From Arcuatula senhousia (lineage: Eukaryota; Mollusca; Bivalvia; Mytilida; Mytilidae), in NCBI GenBank assembly GCA_963971305.1, contig OZ020309.1:13633001-13697000 (forward strand): a stretch of 64,000 nucleotides of DNA, in the 5' to 3' direction. Shown here one piece after another: positions 18,977 to 29,498 of the stretch (positions are counted from its first letter, which is position 1; every line of letters starts with the position of its first letter). The translations under genes and the position numbers were made by a program. The notes under the pieces were generated by a model, which was not told the origin of the DNA, did no database searches, and saw nothing but the letters and a program-made list of their open reading frames with translations.

Positions 18977-20526
18977 AAGAGTTAACACTAAAGTATGTCT
19001 CGCCTGCCGGCACCATCAGATCTTACTTCCACTATATTTTAAATTTACATGGATATTCAGTTTCTGATATCAAAAGATGTTTATAGAACTTCAACATTGC
19101 AAATATATGCAATAAAAATAATCAAAGTAATTCAACGGGAAAATCAAGGTCAAGGTCAAAAGATGAGGATGTACTGTGCTAAGCTACTACTGGGGCATAT
19201 GCATACAAAGTTTCATCAACCTAGGACTTATAGTTCTTGAGATATGGAGGTGCTCGCAAAACTTTTTTCCATTGCTAATATAAACATAAACATAAAACAT
19301 AAACATCATTTTATTCCAGATCAGGAGCCCACGAGGAGCAATAAAAGATTAGAACAATGAGAGAAGGAACATAATTGATAGTTTAACGAATACAATCAAC
19401 TTACACATAAAACATAGAAAAGTATCCAATATAATAACATCTATTTTCAAAAATCACACCTTTTATTAAATGTTACTGTCAATGATAATTCTAGCAACAA
19501 CGTTTAAAATCTGAGTGTCTTCCAAACTCATAAAAAAATGAATTTATTAAGAGTGTTTAGATTTGAAAAAAATATGATATTTGTTTGAGACCAAATTAAA
19601 TAAAGCAGCTCTTTTAACTTAAAAAAATTGACATGAGCATAAGAAATTAACTTCATCTTCAATATCTCCGGATCAACATTTTTGACAAATTCTTTGTGAT
19701 CTAGGAGTATGTTTCAATTTGTAATCTATGTGCAGAAATTCTAAATCTGCTCAATGCCTTTCTCTGGTTAAAATCTTTAACACAATTAAGATAATTTTCA
19801 AAACAAAAAATATTTTTAAACTTCAAATAAGTAGAAAGCTTTCCATCAAGTTTTTCATCTCTTTGAACATGCCAGTTTTCAATCAGTTTACTTCTTAAAT
19901 GTTTTTCAATGAGATTATTAAAAGTTCCTTTTTACAACTTCTTTTACTTATATCAATATCTAAACTTTTCAATGATAAATGTATTGAAAATATTCAAAGT
20001 CACTCAACCAAAAAATCAAGGTAAAGGTCAAAAGATGGGGATGCAAATGTGATAAGTTACTACTGGGGCATATGTATACCAAGTTTCATCATCCTAGGAC
20101 CTATAGTTCTTGAGATATGGAGGTGCTCGCAAAACTTTTCCATTGCTAATATTTGTATTGAAAATTGTCAAAGTCACGCAACCGGAAAATCAAGGTCAAG
20201 GTCAAAAGATGGGGATGCATCTGTGCTAAGCTACTACTGGGGCAGTAGTCGGATATCTCTTATACTTTTTGATTTACAAGCCAAAAACAGTAGTCTGACC
20301 CTCCTGGTCTATTTTTAGCTACGGCGGCCATGTTTTTTGACGGATCAAAAATCGAAACAAAAGTTTTTGGTGCAGGACACCCTAAGGATCATTCATACCA
20401 AGTTTCATTAAATTCTGTTCAGTAGTTTCAGACGAGAATATTTTTGAAAAATTGTTCACGGACGACAGACGACGACGGACGCCAAGTGATGGCAATAGCT
20501 AACATGGACCTTTGGTCCAGGTGACC
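18977..20526 (+). mobile_element. Chimeric helitron-like element: family-2 head, family-1 tail
   Basis: The 5' end ACAAGAGTTAACACTAAAGT plus TGTCTCGCCTGCC is that of family 2 (compare 35026). Its tandem units of about 173 bp follow (GTCAAAGTCACGCAACCGGA ... TACTACTGGGGCA). At about 20243 the sequence switches to the family-1 3' part (AGTAGTCTGACC, AAGTGATGGCAATAGCT) with the hairpin GGACCTTTGGTCC. A LINE remnant interrupts the units at 19283-19960. Confidence 0.65.
19283..19960 (-). pseudogene. LINE 3' remnant inside helitron-like repeat
   Basis: On the minus strand, broken frames give ALSRFRISAHRLQIET, then ICQKC...GDIEDEVNFLCSC, the conserved RFRISAH...C-x2-C...H/N-x-C tail of non-LTR retrotransposons. 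A 3' UTR follows that ends with GGAATAAAATGATGTTTATG and TTTATG-type tail repeats near 19283. Several frameshifts and stops are present. It sits between family-2 tandem units, so it inserted into that element. Confidence 0.6.
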
Positions 20527-20530
20527 TAAC

Positions 20531-21222
20531 ATTTTGGGGTTGCACTAAGTCGTGCTACGCATACCCCCACTCGACCATTCAGAAAACAGCATGTAGATAA
20601 CCAACTGACCTGAAAAGGGGAGGCACGTTACAACTCATCATGCTGAAGCTGTGTACCAAATTAAAAATCAATCCCTTCAGAAGAAACTCAGAAATCTGTT
20701 ACGAAAATTTTTCCATTTTTGACCCTTAAAATAGTCCAAGTCGGCTCGAAAAAAAGGAAGTAGATGACTAACTGACCTAAAAAAGGGAGGCACGGAACAA
20801 CTCATCATGTTTTAAGCTGTGTATCAAATTAAAAACCAATCCCTTCAGTTGAAGCTGAGAAAACTGTTAAGAAAAATTTTCCATACTTGACCCTTAAAAT
20901 AGTCTAAGTAGGCTCAGACAAGGAAGTAGATCATCGACTGACCTGGAAAGTAGAGAGATGTACATCCTATCATGCTCAAGCTGTCTACCAAATTTGAAAT
21001 CAATCCCTTCAGTAGAAGCCGAGATATTGTACCGGACGGACAAGGTGATTGCAATATATAGAGGGGGGTATAATATGATTGATGTAGCATTTATGTCAGT
21101 AAGTGGTAATTTGGAAATATTGGATTTGGGACAGACAAACGGATGGAAGGACGGACGGACGGACAGACGAACGAACCTGAACACTATATGTCGCTCTACT
21201 TTTGTAGATGGGGCATAAAATT
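20531..21222 (+). mobile_element. Helitron-like repeat, GGGGCATA-ended family
   Basis: This stretch runs from GGGGTTGCACTAAGTCGTGC to TTTGTAGATGGGGCATA. It contains three tandem units of about 165 bp (AAGTAGAT...CTGACCT...AATCCCTTCAG) and a (GGAC)n tract at about 21147-21170 just before the terminal hairpin (CTCTACTTTTGTAGA). A 5' subterminal CATACCCCCAC is roughly complementary to the 3' end. Coding frames here follow the tandem repeat and are not genes. Confidence 0.6.
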
Positions 21223-21964
21223 CATCATATATCCCTGACATGGTTCAGTGATTACACAAAAAGAACATTTTGCAAGACAGGGCATTAAGTTTTTAGGTCA
21301 TATACTTGTTTTTTGTTTTGTTTTTTCTAGAAAATGTAAAAAGTACATGCGTAATGCTTCATCTAATTTGGCAAGAAATGGTGGCATTTGATTTGCTGTT
21401 TTTTTTTCTGGGACCCGCAAATCAATATTGATTTATAGTGTGATAAAAGTCAAGACTAGAGGTTGTATTGTTTAATTGATTACTGACAAAGAAAGGGAAG
21501 TGAACTTTATAAGCTACATTTCTTGGAAAAGATTTGATCTTTCATGAATGATAGAATTTTTTTAAAGTAGAGCACTATACTAGCGAATACCAGTACGCTA
21601 GTACTACTGCGTCACAAGTGGAGGATCAATGCTAATTTTCAAGAACACATGGAAGTACCTTTTTTTCTGTTAACAAACATTGTTCATATTGCTTACTAAT
21701 AAAATTTAAGCCTTTTCATAACTGATATTGCTAGTTTTTTTGGTGAAGGAAATATTATATTGCAACATTATTTTTCTTTCAAAATATTTCACTGTGTCTT
21801 CGCAAATATGTTGCTCTTTGAACTACTATTTGTGACATCCTCATGAAAAGGCATCTGATTGGGGAATTCACAAGTTGAGATGAGCTGACATGAACACATC
21901 TAACACAGGTCATCTCAACTCAAAAAAACACCAGTTTACAGAAGAGTTTGTTATTTAAATAACT
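21223..21964. other. AT-rich sequence without recognised features
   Basis: No coding region, RNA gene or repeat boundary is recognised before the LINE remnant starts. Confidence 0.4.
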
Positions 21965-22505
21965 GATTTAATATGTTAATCTTGATATGGTACAAATTAA
22001 TCATTTGTCTTATGTATGCAGATGATATGGTAATCATGTCTACATCACATGAAGGTCTGCAACAAAGATTAAACAAACTTCAATTTTTTTTGCGATGATT
22101 GGGGAATAGACGTTAGCCTCTCCAAGACAAAAGCTATGATCTTTAACAAGACCGATAGACATCTCAAAGAAAAATTTTCTCTTCATAACAAATCACTGGA
22201 GTGTACTAATCAATATAAATATCTTGGAATAACACTAACACCGTCGGGGTCTTTTCAAGAAGCTAAAACTGATCTTTACAGGAAAGCCACAAAAGCCTCA
22301 TTTAAACTTAAAGCTAAATATGTTTCCTTTCATTTTTGATCATACCATTAAATCCATACTATTATATGGTGCAGATTATTCGGGGCTGTTATGTGCCACC
22401 CTCTTTTAAATATGAACATATCTGTAACTTTACAAAACAATCTAACTTTTCCCCAGCCTCTAAACTAGAACTCCACTTTATAAAATATATTCTTGGTGTT
22501 AACAA
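21965..22505 (+). pseudogene. LINE reverse transcriptase, 5' piece of split copy
   Basis: The translated plus strand gives a non-LTR reverse transcriptase starting just before the catalytic YADDMVIMSTS box. It continues with LSKTKAMIFNK and YKYLGITLTPSGSFQEAKTD, then HFIKYILGVNK. It has at least three frame breaks (a 4-bp insertion before the ADD box, an extra T near 22085, and one near 22336). It is 5'-truncated. The frame is interrupted after 22505 by a helitron-like element and resumes at 25321. Confidence 0.8.
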
Positions 22506-25320
22506 ACAAGAGGCTCCCAGGAGCCTGAATCACTCACCTGGTCTTGATGTCAACCCTATGAAGACTTTTGTATTATCTAAATGAGCTGAATGTTTAAGCA
22601 AGAAAAAGCCTTTCACTATCTGCAATAGTTTTCATTCTATAAGCAAAAACCACTATTTTTTTCCTTTAAAGGGCCATAACCCCTAAAAGGGGTCATCTGA
22701 CAACTTCAACTCAAGAAGACTTAAGTAGAGCTAAATAAGCTGAACATTTAAGCAAGCAACAGCTTTTCTCTTTTAGCAATATGTTTTCATTCTATAGGCC
22801 AAAAATAGTATTTTTTGCCTTTAAGGGGCTGTAACCCCTGTAAGGGGTCATCTGACAACTTTGACCCTATGGAGAGTTTTGTTGAGATAAATGAGGTGAA
22901 CATTTAAGCAAGCAACAGCTTTTCTCTATCTGCAATAGTTTTCATTCTAATAGGCCAAAAAACACAATTTTTTGCATTTAAGGGGCTGTACCCCCTATAA
23001 GGAGTCATCTCACAACTTTAACCCTATGGAGACTTTTGTAGAGCTAAATGAGCTGAACATTTAAGCAGGCAACAGCTTCTCTCTACCTGCAATAGTTTTC
23101 ATTCTATAGGCCAAAAACACTATTTTTTGCCTTTAAGGGGCTGTAACCCCTATAAGGGGTCGCCTGACAACTTTGACCCTATGAAGACTTTTGTAGACCT
23201 AAATGAGCTGTCAATTTAAGCAAGCAAAAGCTTTTCCTTATCTGCAATAGTTTTCATTTTATAGACCAAAACACTATTTTTTGCCTTTAGGGGGCTGTAA
23301 CCCCTATAAGGGGTTATCTCACAACTTTAACACTATGGAGACTTTTGTAGAGCTAAATGAGCTGAACATTTAAGCAAGCAATAGCTTTTCTCTATCTGCA
23401 ATAGTTTTCATTCAATAAGCCAACAAGAGGCTCCCAAGAGCCTGAATCGCTCACCTGAACTACACAGATGCATATATTTGTAGATATTATTGTGTTTAAC
23501 CATATGCGATTTAAATTTCTGAAATATCTTGGTTAGTTTTTAAGATATTGGGCTTAATAAGTGCAAATTTGGCAAAAATTAGGAAAAAGAACAATAACTC
23601 CCACATCAGCAGTCAGATCTTTTTTGAAATTTCAGGACAGGTAAATCTTAACATGCTGATCACTTTTGATTCTTCCACAAATTTGATATCTGAAACCATT
23701 TTTGAGTTATTAGCAAAAAAATGCAATTTCCCCCTATGTTCTATTTTTAGCCATGGTGGCCATGTTTTTTTTACAAATAAAAAATATGACAATAGAGTTG
23801 TAGCATATAAGCTATTAAACAATGGAAAATGGTAAATTTTGACGCTTTAAGGGCCATAACTCCTAAAAGAAATGGTTCTACAGCTTTGATCTAATTACAT
23901 GAAAGGTAGATCTTGATGTGCTTAATCATATGCAATTTGAATTTTTAAAATATCTTGTATAGTTTTCATGATAAAGGGCTAAATAAGTGCAAAATTTTTC
24001 AAAAAATCCAGAAAAAGGGCAATAACTCCTATGTCGATTGTTGGATCTTCTTGAAAATTTCAGAGCTGGTAGATCTTGAGATGCTGATCACTTTTGTCTC
24101 CCATCAGAATTTTGATATCTGTAACTATTTTTGAGTAATTAGCAAAAAAAAGCAATTTACCCCTATGTTCTATTTTTAGCCATGGCGGCCATATTTTTTG
24201 ACGAATCAAAAATCCGAACGATAGAATTGTAGCAATTATGCTATTAAGCAACTGTGCCAAGTTTGGTTGAAGTTGGGTGTATGGTGTCAGACAAGTTCAT
24301 CTTTGAAATTCAGGGGAAAAGTGATGAAAAATGGTAAATTTTGACGCCTTAAGGGCCATAACTCCTAAAAGAAATGGTTCTACAGCTTTGACCTAATTAT
24401 ATGAAACGTAGATCTTGACGTGCTTAATCATATGCAATTTGAATTTTTAAATTATCTTGTATAGTTTTCAAGATATAGGGCTAAATAAGTGCAAAATTTT
24501 GAAAAAATCCAGAAAAAGGGCAATAACTCCTATGTCAATTGTTGGATATTCTTGAAAATTTCAGAGCAGGTAGATTATAGGGTGCTGATCACTTTTACCC
24601 TGCCAGAATTTTGATATCTGTGACCGTTTTTGAGTTATTTGCAAAAAACTGTATTTGACCCCCCCCCCCCCCCTGTTCTATTTTTAGTAACAGCAGCCAT
24701 GTTTTTTGATGTATCAAAAAGCCCAATGCAAACTTTTTGGACAATACCCTAAGAAACAACCATATCAAGTTTGGCTGCATTTGGCCAAGCAGTTTCAGAG
24801 AAGAAGATGTTTGAAAAAAGCTAACGGACGACGAAAGGACGACGGACGCAAAGTGATGGCAATAGCTCACATGACCTTTCGGGTCCGGTGAGCTAAAAAC
24901 ATGAAAAAATGCTATTTTTCACCTTTAAGGGGCTGTAACCCTTATAAGGGATCATCTGACAACTTTGACCAAATGGAGACTTTTGTAGAACTTTTGATCC
25001 TGAAGCAGTAAGGTGGCATCAGATTTCATCTATCCCTTATACTTTTTGATTTACATGCCAAAAACAGTAGTCTGACCCCCCCTGGTCTATTTTTAGTAAC
25101 AGCGGCCATGTTTTTTAACGGATCAAAAATCAAAACAAAAGTTTGGTGCAGGATACCAGGTAAGGATCATTCATACCAAGTTTCATTAAATTCTGTTCAG
25201 TAGTTTCAGAGGACAAGATTTTTGAAAAATTGTTAACGGATGACAGACGACAGACGCCAGACGACGATGGACGCCAAGTGATGGCAATAGCTCACATGGA
25301 CCTTCAGTCCAGGTGAGCTA
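22506..25320 (+). mobile_element. HINE family 1 copy splitting a LINE; hosts second HINE
   Basis: It begins ACAAGAGGCTCCCAGGAGCC and ends CCAGGTGAGCTA. Inside are tandem units of about 165 bp (GGGGCTGTAACCCCTATAAG ... AACATTTAAGCAAGCAACAG), then a non-tandem 3' part, a short GACAGACGACAGACG tract, and the hairpin GGACCTTCAGTCC. Its limits are fixed because joining 22505 to 25321 restores the LINE frame (GVNKK-VSNFGVMSETG). A second HINE (23423-24895) interrupts its tandem array. Confidence 0.85.
23423..24895 (+). mobile_element. HINE family 1 copy nested in another HINE
   Basis: It starts ACAAGAGGCTCCCAAGAGCC and ends GGTCCGGTGAGCTA. Its core differs from its host's: it consists of units of about 480 bp containing GGGCCATAACTCC, TAGATCTTGATGTGCTTAATC and TTTTTAGCCATGG. 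Removing it rejoins AAGCCA to AAAACATG, exactly the sequence of intact tandem units elsewhere (for example near 34087-34108). Confidence 0.85.
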
Positions 25321-25722
25321 AAAAGTTTCTAATTTTGGGGTAATGTCTGAGACAGGGAGACTTCCCATTACTTTGGATTGCTTTAAAGCAAGTACTAATT
25401 ATTGGAACAGAGTAGAAAATACTCCATCAGGCTTAATAAAAGATGCATAGGTAGAATCAAAAAAGGTTCATGAGGAGGGTGGCAGATCATGGTTCTCAGC
25501 CATATCAAATATGTTCAATATATTAAAAACTCCAGGAGGAAACAAATATAAATTATGCTCAAATTCTTCATGTAAAGAAAGACTGGTAAACTATGACAAT
25601 TGCTTTGTTTATAGTATCTTATATCGCCACATATATGTCTTCATGTCATAAATAAATATTTGTACTGTTATTGCCCCTTGAGGGCCCATGATTGGTCAAA
25701 TAAACTTGTATTCTTGTATTCT
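25321..25722 (+). pseudogene. LINE 3' piece of split copy, with tail
   Basis: This continues the LINE broken at 22505: KVSNFGVMSETGRLPITL, FKASTNYWNRVEN and SKKVHEEGGRSWFSAISN, with one TAG in between. It then loses coding character and ends in a 3' UTR with GGCCCATGATTGGTCAAATA and a TTGTATTC repeat tail at about 25701-25722. The tail marks the 3' end of the retrotransposon. Confidence 0.75.
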
Positions 25723-26017
25723 TGGTACTGAATAACTATACAAAATCAGAACTGTACTATGAAAGTTTTATAAGTTCAGAATTGTTAAGGAATAGTCAAA
25801 TCAACAGAAACCTATAGGGCTTTAGTCTCCTTCATGCTGCCAGAAATAATTAGACAGAGAACAGTACATGTTAAAAAGAATTGTTCTGATACAAAAATAC
25901 ATAAAGTAAATGTTACAATACAATAAAAGAATCTTATACATTTTGAGGATGACAAAGCAAGTTTAAAACTTCGTAACTGAGATAGCCATTAAAAATAGTA
26001 TTTAATTCAACACATTT
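25723..26017 (-). other. WDTC1: Presumed 3' UTR of WDTC1
   Basis: About 300 bp of low-repeat sequence lies between the WDTC1 stop codon and the LINE tail. It is presumed transcribed because it directly follows the stop. No convincing AATAAA signal is seen on the minus strand, so the poly(A) site is not assigned. Confidence 0.35.
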
Positions 26018-26206
26018 TCAACTGGGTCTGCATTGCACCCCTTGGTCACCCCTTTGCTCTTCCTCCTCATCTACATCAAAAACTCCAGTTATCCTGTAAC
26101 CCATATTCATCAACATGACCTCTAAGGGGTCAGCATTCATTCTCTTTTGATTGGCTAATGCTGCATCATCAGAATTGTCTATTTCTCTTTCATTCTTTGA
26201 ACCATC
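26018..26206 (-). CDS. WDTC1: WDTC1 terminal exon (62 codons plus stop)
   Basis: WDTC1 (adipose/DCAF9) is a WD40-plus-TPR protein that serves as a substrate receptor of CUL4-DDB1 ubiquitin ligases and, in flies and mammals, restrains fat storage. This exon encodes the C-terminal tail. DGSKNEREIDNSDDAA is followed by the strongly conserved block ANQKRMNADPLEVML, MNMGYRITG, an acidic stretch (VDEEEEQ), and the terminal VQCRPS before TGA (26018-26020). The acceptor is CCTATCACAG at 26207-26216, phase 0, which joins in frame to the exon at 41218-41410. I recognise the protein from the conserved tail; the acidic insert appears lineage-specific. Confidence 0.92.
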   Translation of the reverse strand, partial: DGSKNEREIDNSDDAALANQKRMNADPLEVMLMNMGYRITGVFDVDEEEEQRGDQGVQCRPS

Positions 26207-26945
26207 CTGTGATAGGTCAAGATAAAATGTTAACCATTTATAAAAAAAAATTGTACTAAATGACTGAATTTGAACATAATTTCAGTACATATCTATTTTT
26301 ATTATCTTGCTAATATTGAGAAATATTATTGATCCAAACTATGTCACATGATGTACAATAAAAGTTGTACTGACCAGACAATTTAAATTAAGTCTTTTTA
26401 GACAAAATTAACTTGTGTAACTTTTTAATTAACCAACATGGTTAAAAATAATAACAAAACAGTTATAGCAACATTGCGTAAAGCAGTTTTATTTATTTTA
26501 ACTGAATCAAAATACTTTTCAATATTTTAACAACTGCATCAGCTATACCTCAACTGACTTAATGGCTAAATTTTAGGCTATAAGATAAAACAACTTCTTT
26601 TATATGTGAGGGTCATTAGTTTAATAAGAGGTCATCTGACAACATAAACTACATGTATTGCATTGAAGTGTAGTGTCCAATTAGTTTTAGCAGTCAAAAG
26701 CCTTTTTTTTTTTTATCATTTTCTACAATTTGCGAGCTATAAAGCATTAAAACAGCTACTTTGATTTTAAGGGATGATACATGTAACTCCAAAAATGGGT
26801 CATTTAATAATTTGTGTTTGTAAGGCTTAACCAGCTAAACAATATTTTATTTAAAAGTTTTTCTCTTTTTAGCTTATACGGTTTGCAATAAGGAAATGTT
26901 GTGGAAAAGGTCAATTTTAATGTTATAAGGGGAATAACTCCTAAA

Positions 26946-27066
26946 AGAAGCAGAGGTACCAATGGAGTGTCCAAATGTCAAAAGTCTGAAAGGGCAGAGA
27001 AAAAACAAGTAAACACCAACAAGAACAGGACAAAAACAGACAACATGTAAAACACGGAAACACAAA
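26946..27066 (+). repeat. Dispersed repeat shared with 14209-14335
   Basis: GCAGAGGTACCAATGGAGTG, AAAGGGCAGAGAAAAAACAA and ACAACATGTAAAACACGGAA match the reverse complement of 14209-14335. It lies in the last WDTC1 intron inside degenerate HINE sequence. Confidence 0.65.
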
Positions 27067-27214
27067 AGGATTGATCATACAACATTGACTCTGTTAAATA
27101 TTTTGTAGATCTTGATATGCTTATCAATATGCAATTTAAATTTCTAAAATATCTTTTATAGTTTTCAAGATACATGTATTGAGCTTCATAAGTGCAAAAT
27201 TGTGAAAAATCTGG

Positions 27215-29200
27215 AACAAGAGGGTCCCGGGAACCTGAATTGCTCACCTTACTTATGTGCCAGAAGTATAGGCTTTTAGGCAAAATCTATTAGACATGGA
27301 AAGGATATCATAAGTTTAATCTGACAATAATGGTTTAACTTGATGCAGTATAGTAATTTAGCAATTGAAACCTTTTTATCATTTTCTTTTTTCAACATTC
27401 TAAGGGGAATAACCCCTAAAATGAACAGTATTACAACAATGTGCTTAACAATATGCAATTAACAATTATCTCATTTAGATTTAAAGATACTGAGCTTAAT
27501 ATATTTTTGTAAGTGCAAAAAAAAAATCATAAAAATCAAGATAAAAGGGCAATAAATCTTTCATAGGTTGTTGGATCTTCCAAATTTTCAGGACAGGTAG
27601 ATTTTGAGTTGCTGATCACTTTTGTTGGTCATCAGAATTTAAAAATCTTGCAATTTTCAATATTTTCCCTTACTTTTAATAGGGAAAAAATAGGGAAAAA
27701 CACAATAAAATTTTCCACTTTTTTCAAAAATTTTGATGGTGAACTCTATTTTTTATTTAGTATACTTTAAAGTCCCTACAAAACAAAGATTTAAGATAAA
27801 TCTTAAATCCACAAATTTTAAGATAAATCTATGGAGTAGATTTTCTCAGATGAAAGAAATTTGAATTTTCCCTATTAATTCTATATTAAAAGTTCCAAAA
27901 TCATGCATTTTTTAAAGACATTTCTACAAAATTTTTAATGGTGAACTTTTGATTTTATTATCAAGATTTAAAGTACTATTCTAGGGCTACCTGTGGCCAA
28001 AATTTTAGAAAATTCTATGGATGAATTTTTAAATACCCCATCTATCTTAAGGTACCAAAGGAGTTTATGTTTTTAATGTAATGAGGAAATGCTGTGAAAA
28101 TTGTGAATTTTGCCATTCTAAGGGGAATAACCCCTAAAAGGAAAGGCTCTACAATGTACTTTGACCCTTTTACATATATTTTAGATCATGATGTGCATTA
28201 CAATATGCAATTTAAATTTCTCAAATATTTTATATAGTTTTTAAGATATAGAGCTTAACAAGGGCAAAATTCATCAAAAATCAAAACAAGAGGCTCCCAG
28301 GAAGGCAGGAGCCTGAACAGCTCACCTGATTTTTTATTTTTTCCAACAGTTTGCCAGCCTAAGCATGAAAAGTTAAAGGACCTTCTTTGAAAGGTCAATA
28401 AAAAACTCCCATCATATTGATTTTTTTGAAGGGCTTAACTAACTAAACAGTATTGTAACTCAAAAGTTTTTCTCTAACTTAAAAAGTTTGCAATACAATG
28501 GGGAAAGGTTGTTAAAATGTACAATTTTGATGCTCTAAGGGAATAACTCCTAAGAGTAAGGGTCCTACATTTATAACAGATTTTGTTGATCTTTGTGTGC
28601 TTAAAAACATGCAATTAAAATTTCTTCAGTATCTTTTATAGTTTTCGAGATATTGAGCATAAATAAGTACAAAAATCTTGAAACAAATCAACATAAAGGG
28701 CAATAACTCTTTTTTGGGTTGTTGGATCTTCTTCAAAATTTCAAAATTTCTGGCCAGGTAGATTTTGAGGTACTGAACACTTTTGCTTCCATCTGCATCT
28801 TAATATCTGTCACCATTTTTGAGTTATTTGCAAAAAACTGCAATTCACCCCTATTTTCTGTTTTTAGCCATGGCAGCCAAGTTTTTAAAAAAATCAAAAA
28901 TCCAAATGATATTTTTGTAGCAACCATGCCAAGGAACTTCTATACTAAGTTATTAAGTTTAACTTATGATGTAAGAGGATTAAATGATTTTAATACAATG
29001 AATAAAGACTGCAAAAAGGTCAATTTTGACGTTCTAAGGGGAATAACTCCTGATAGGAACAAACCTTCAATTTCAATCAAGCTACAGATTTTGTAGATCT
29101 TTGTGGGCCTAACAATATGCAATTTAATCTTTTTTTTTCAAATATCCTTTATCTTTTCCAAGACATTGAACTTAACACTAAAGTATGTCTCACCTGCTGG
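27215..29200 (+). mobile_element. Degenerate HINE cluster in WDTC1 last intron
   Basis: Two recognisable family-1 5' ends occur: ACAAGAGGGTCCCGGGAACC (about 27215) and ACAAGAGGCTCCCAGGAAGG (28286). They are followed by eroded units of about 480 bp (AAGGGGAATAACTCCTAA ... TAGATCTT...GTGCTTA ... TTTTTGAGTTATTTGC). A family-2-like 5' piece (CACTAAAGTATGTCTCACCT) sits at about 29177. No clear 3' hairpins remain, so copies are truncated or nested beyond recognition. Confidence 0.6.
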
Positions 29201-29498
29201 CCCAATTGGAATATCTAGTTATTCAACTATTCCTTCTTTAATTTTCAACATTTTCCCATGGACCAACTAAAGCAATTCTAGATATCATAGTCATTGAGAA
29301 ACAGACTCAACATAAAGACTGAACACAAAAAAAATATTAACAGTCAATTAGTGTACACATGAGGTCAGGATCAGATGACATGGTGGCAGATGCTAGAACC
29401 CTAATTTAATTCATGGATATCCTAAATATCAGATGCTGAGCTATTATACTTTTCAAGAAATTCATTTTCAACAAAAGACTTACAAAGAAGTATACAGC

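Noticed and set aside
23613..24260. Series of minus-strand open frames with a WPPWLKIEHRG-like peptide
   Set aside because: The same peptide appears in many HINE copies because they share AGCCATGGCGGCCAT-type core sequence; it is the reverse strand of a non-coding repeat.
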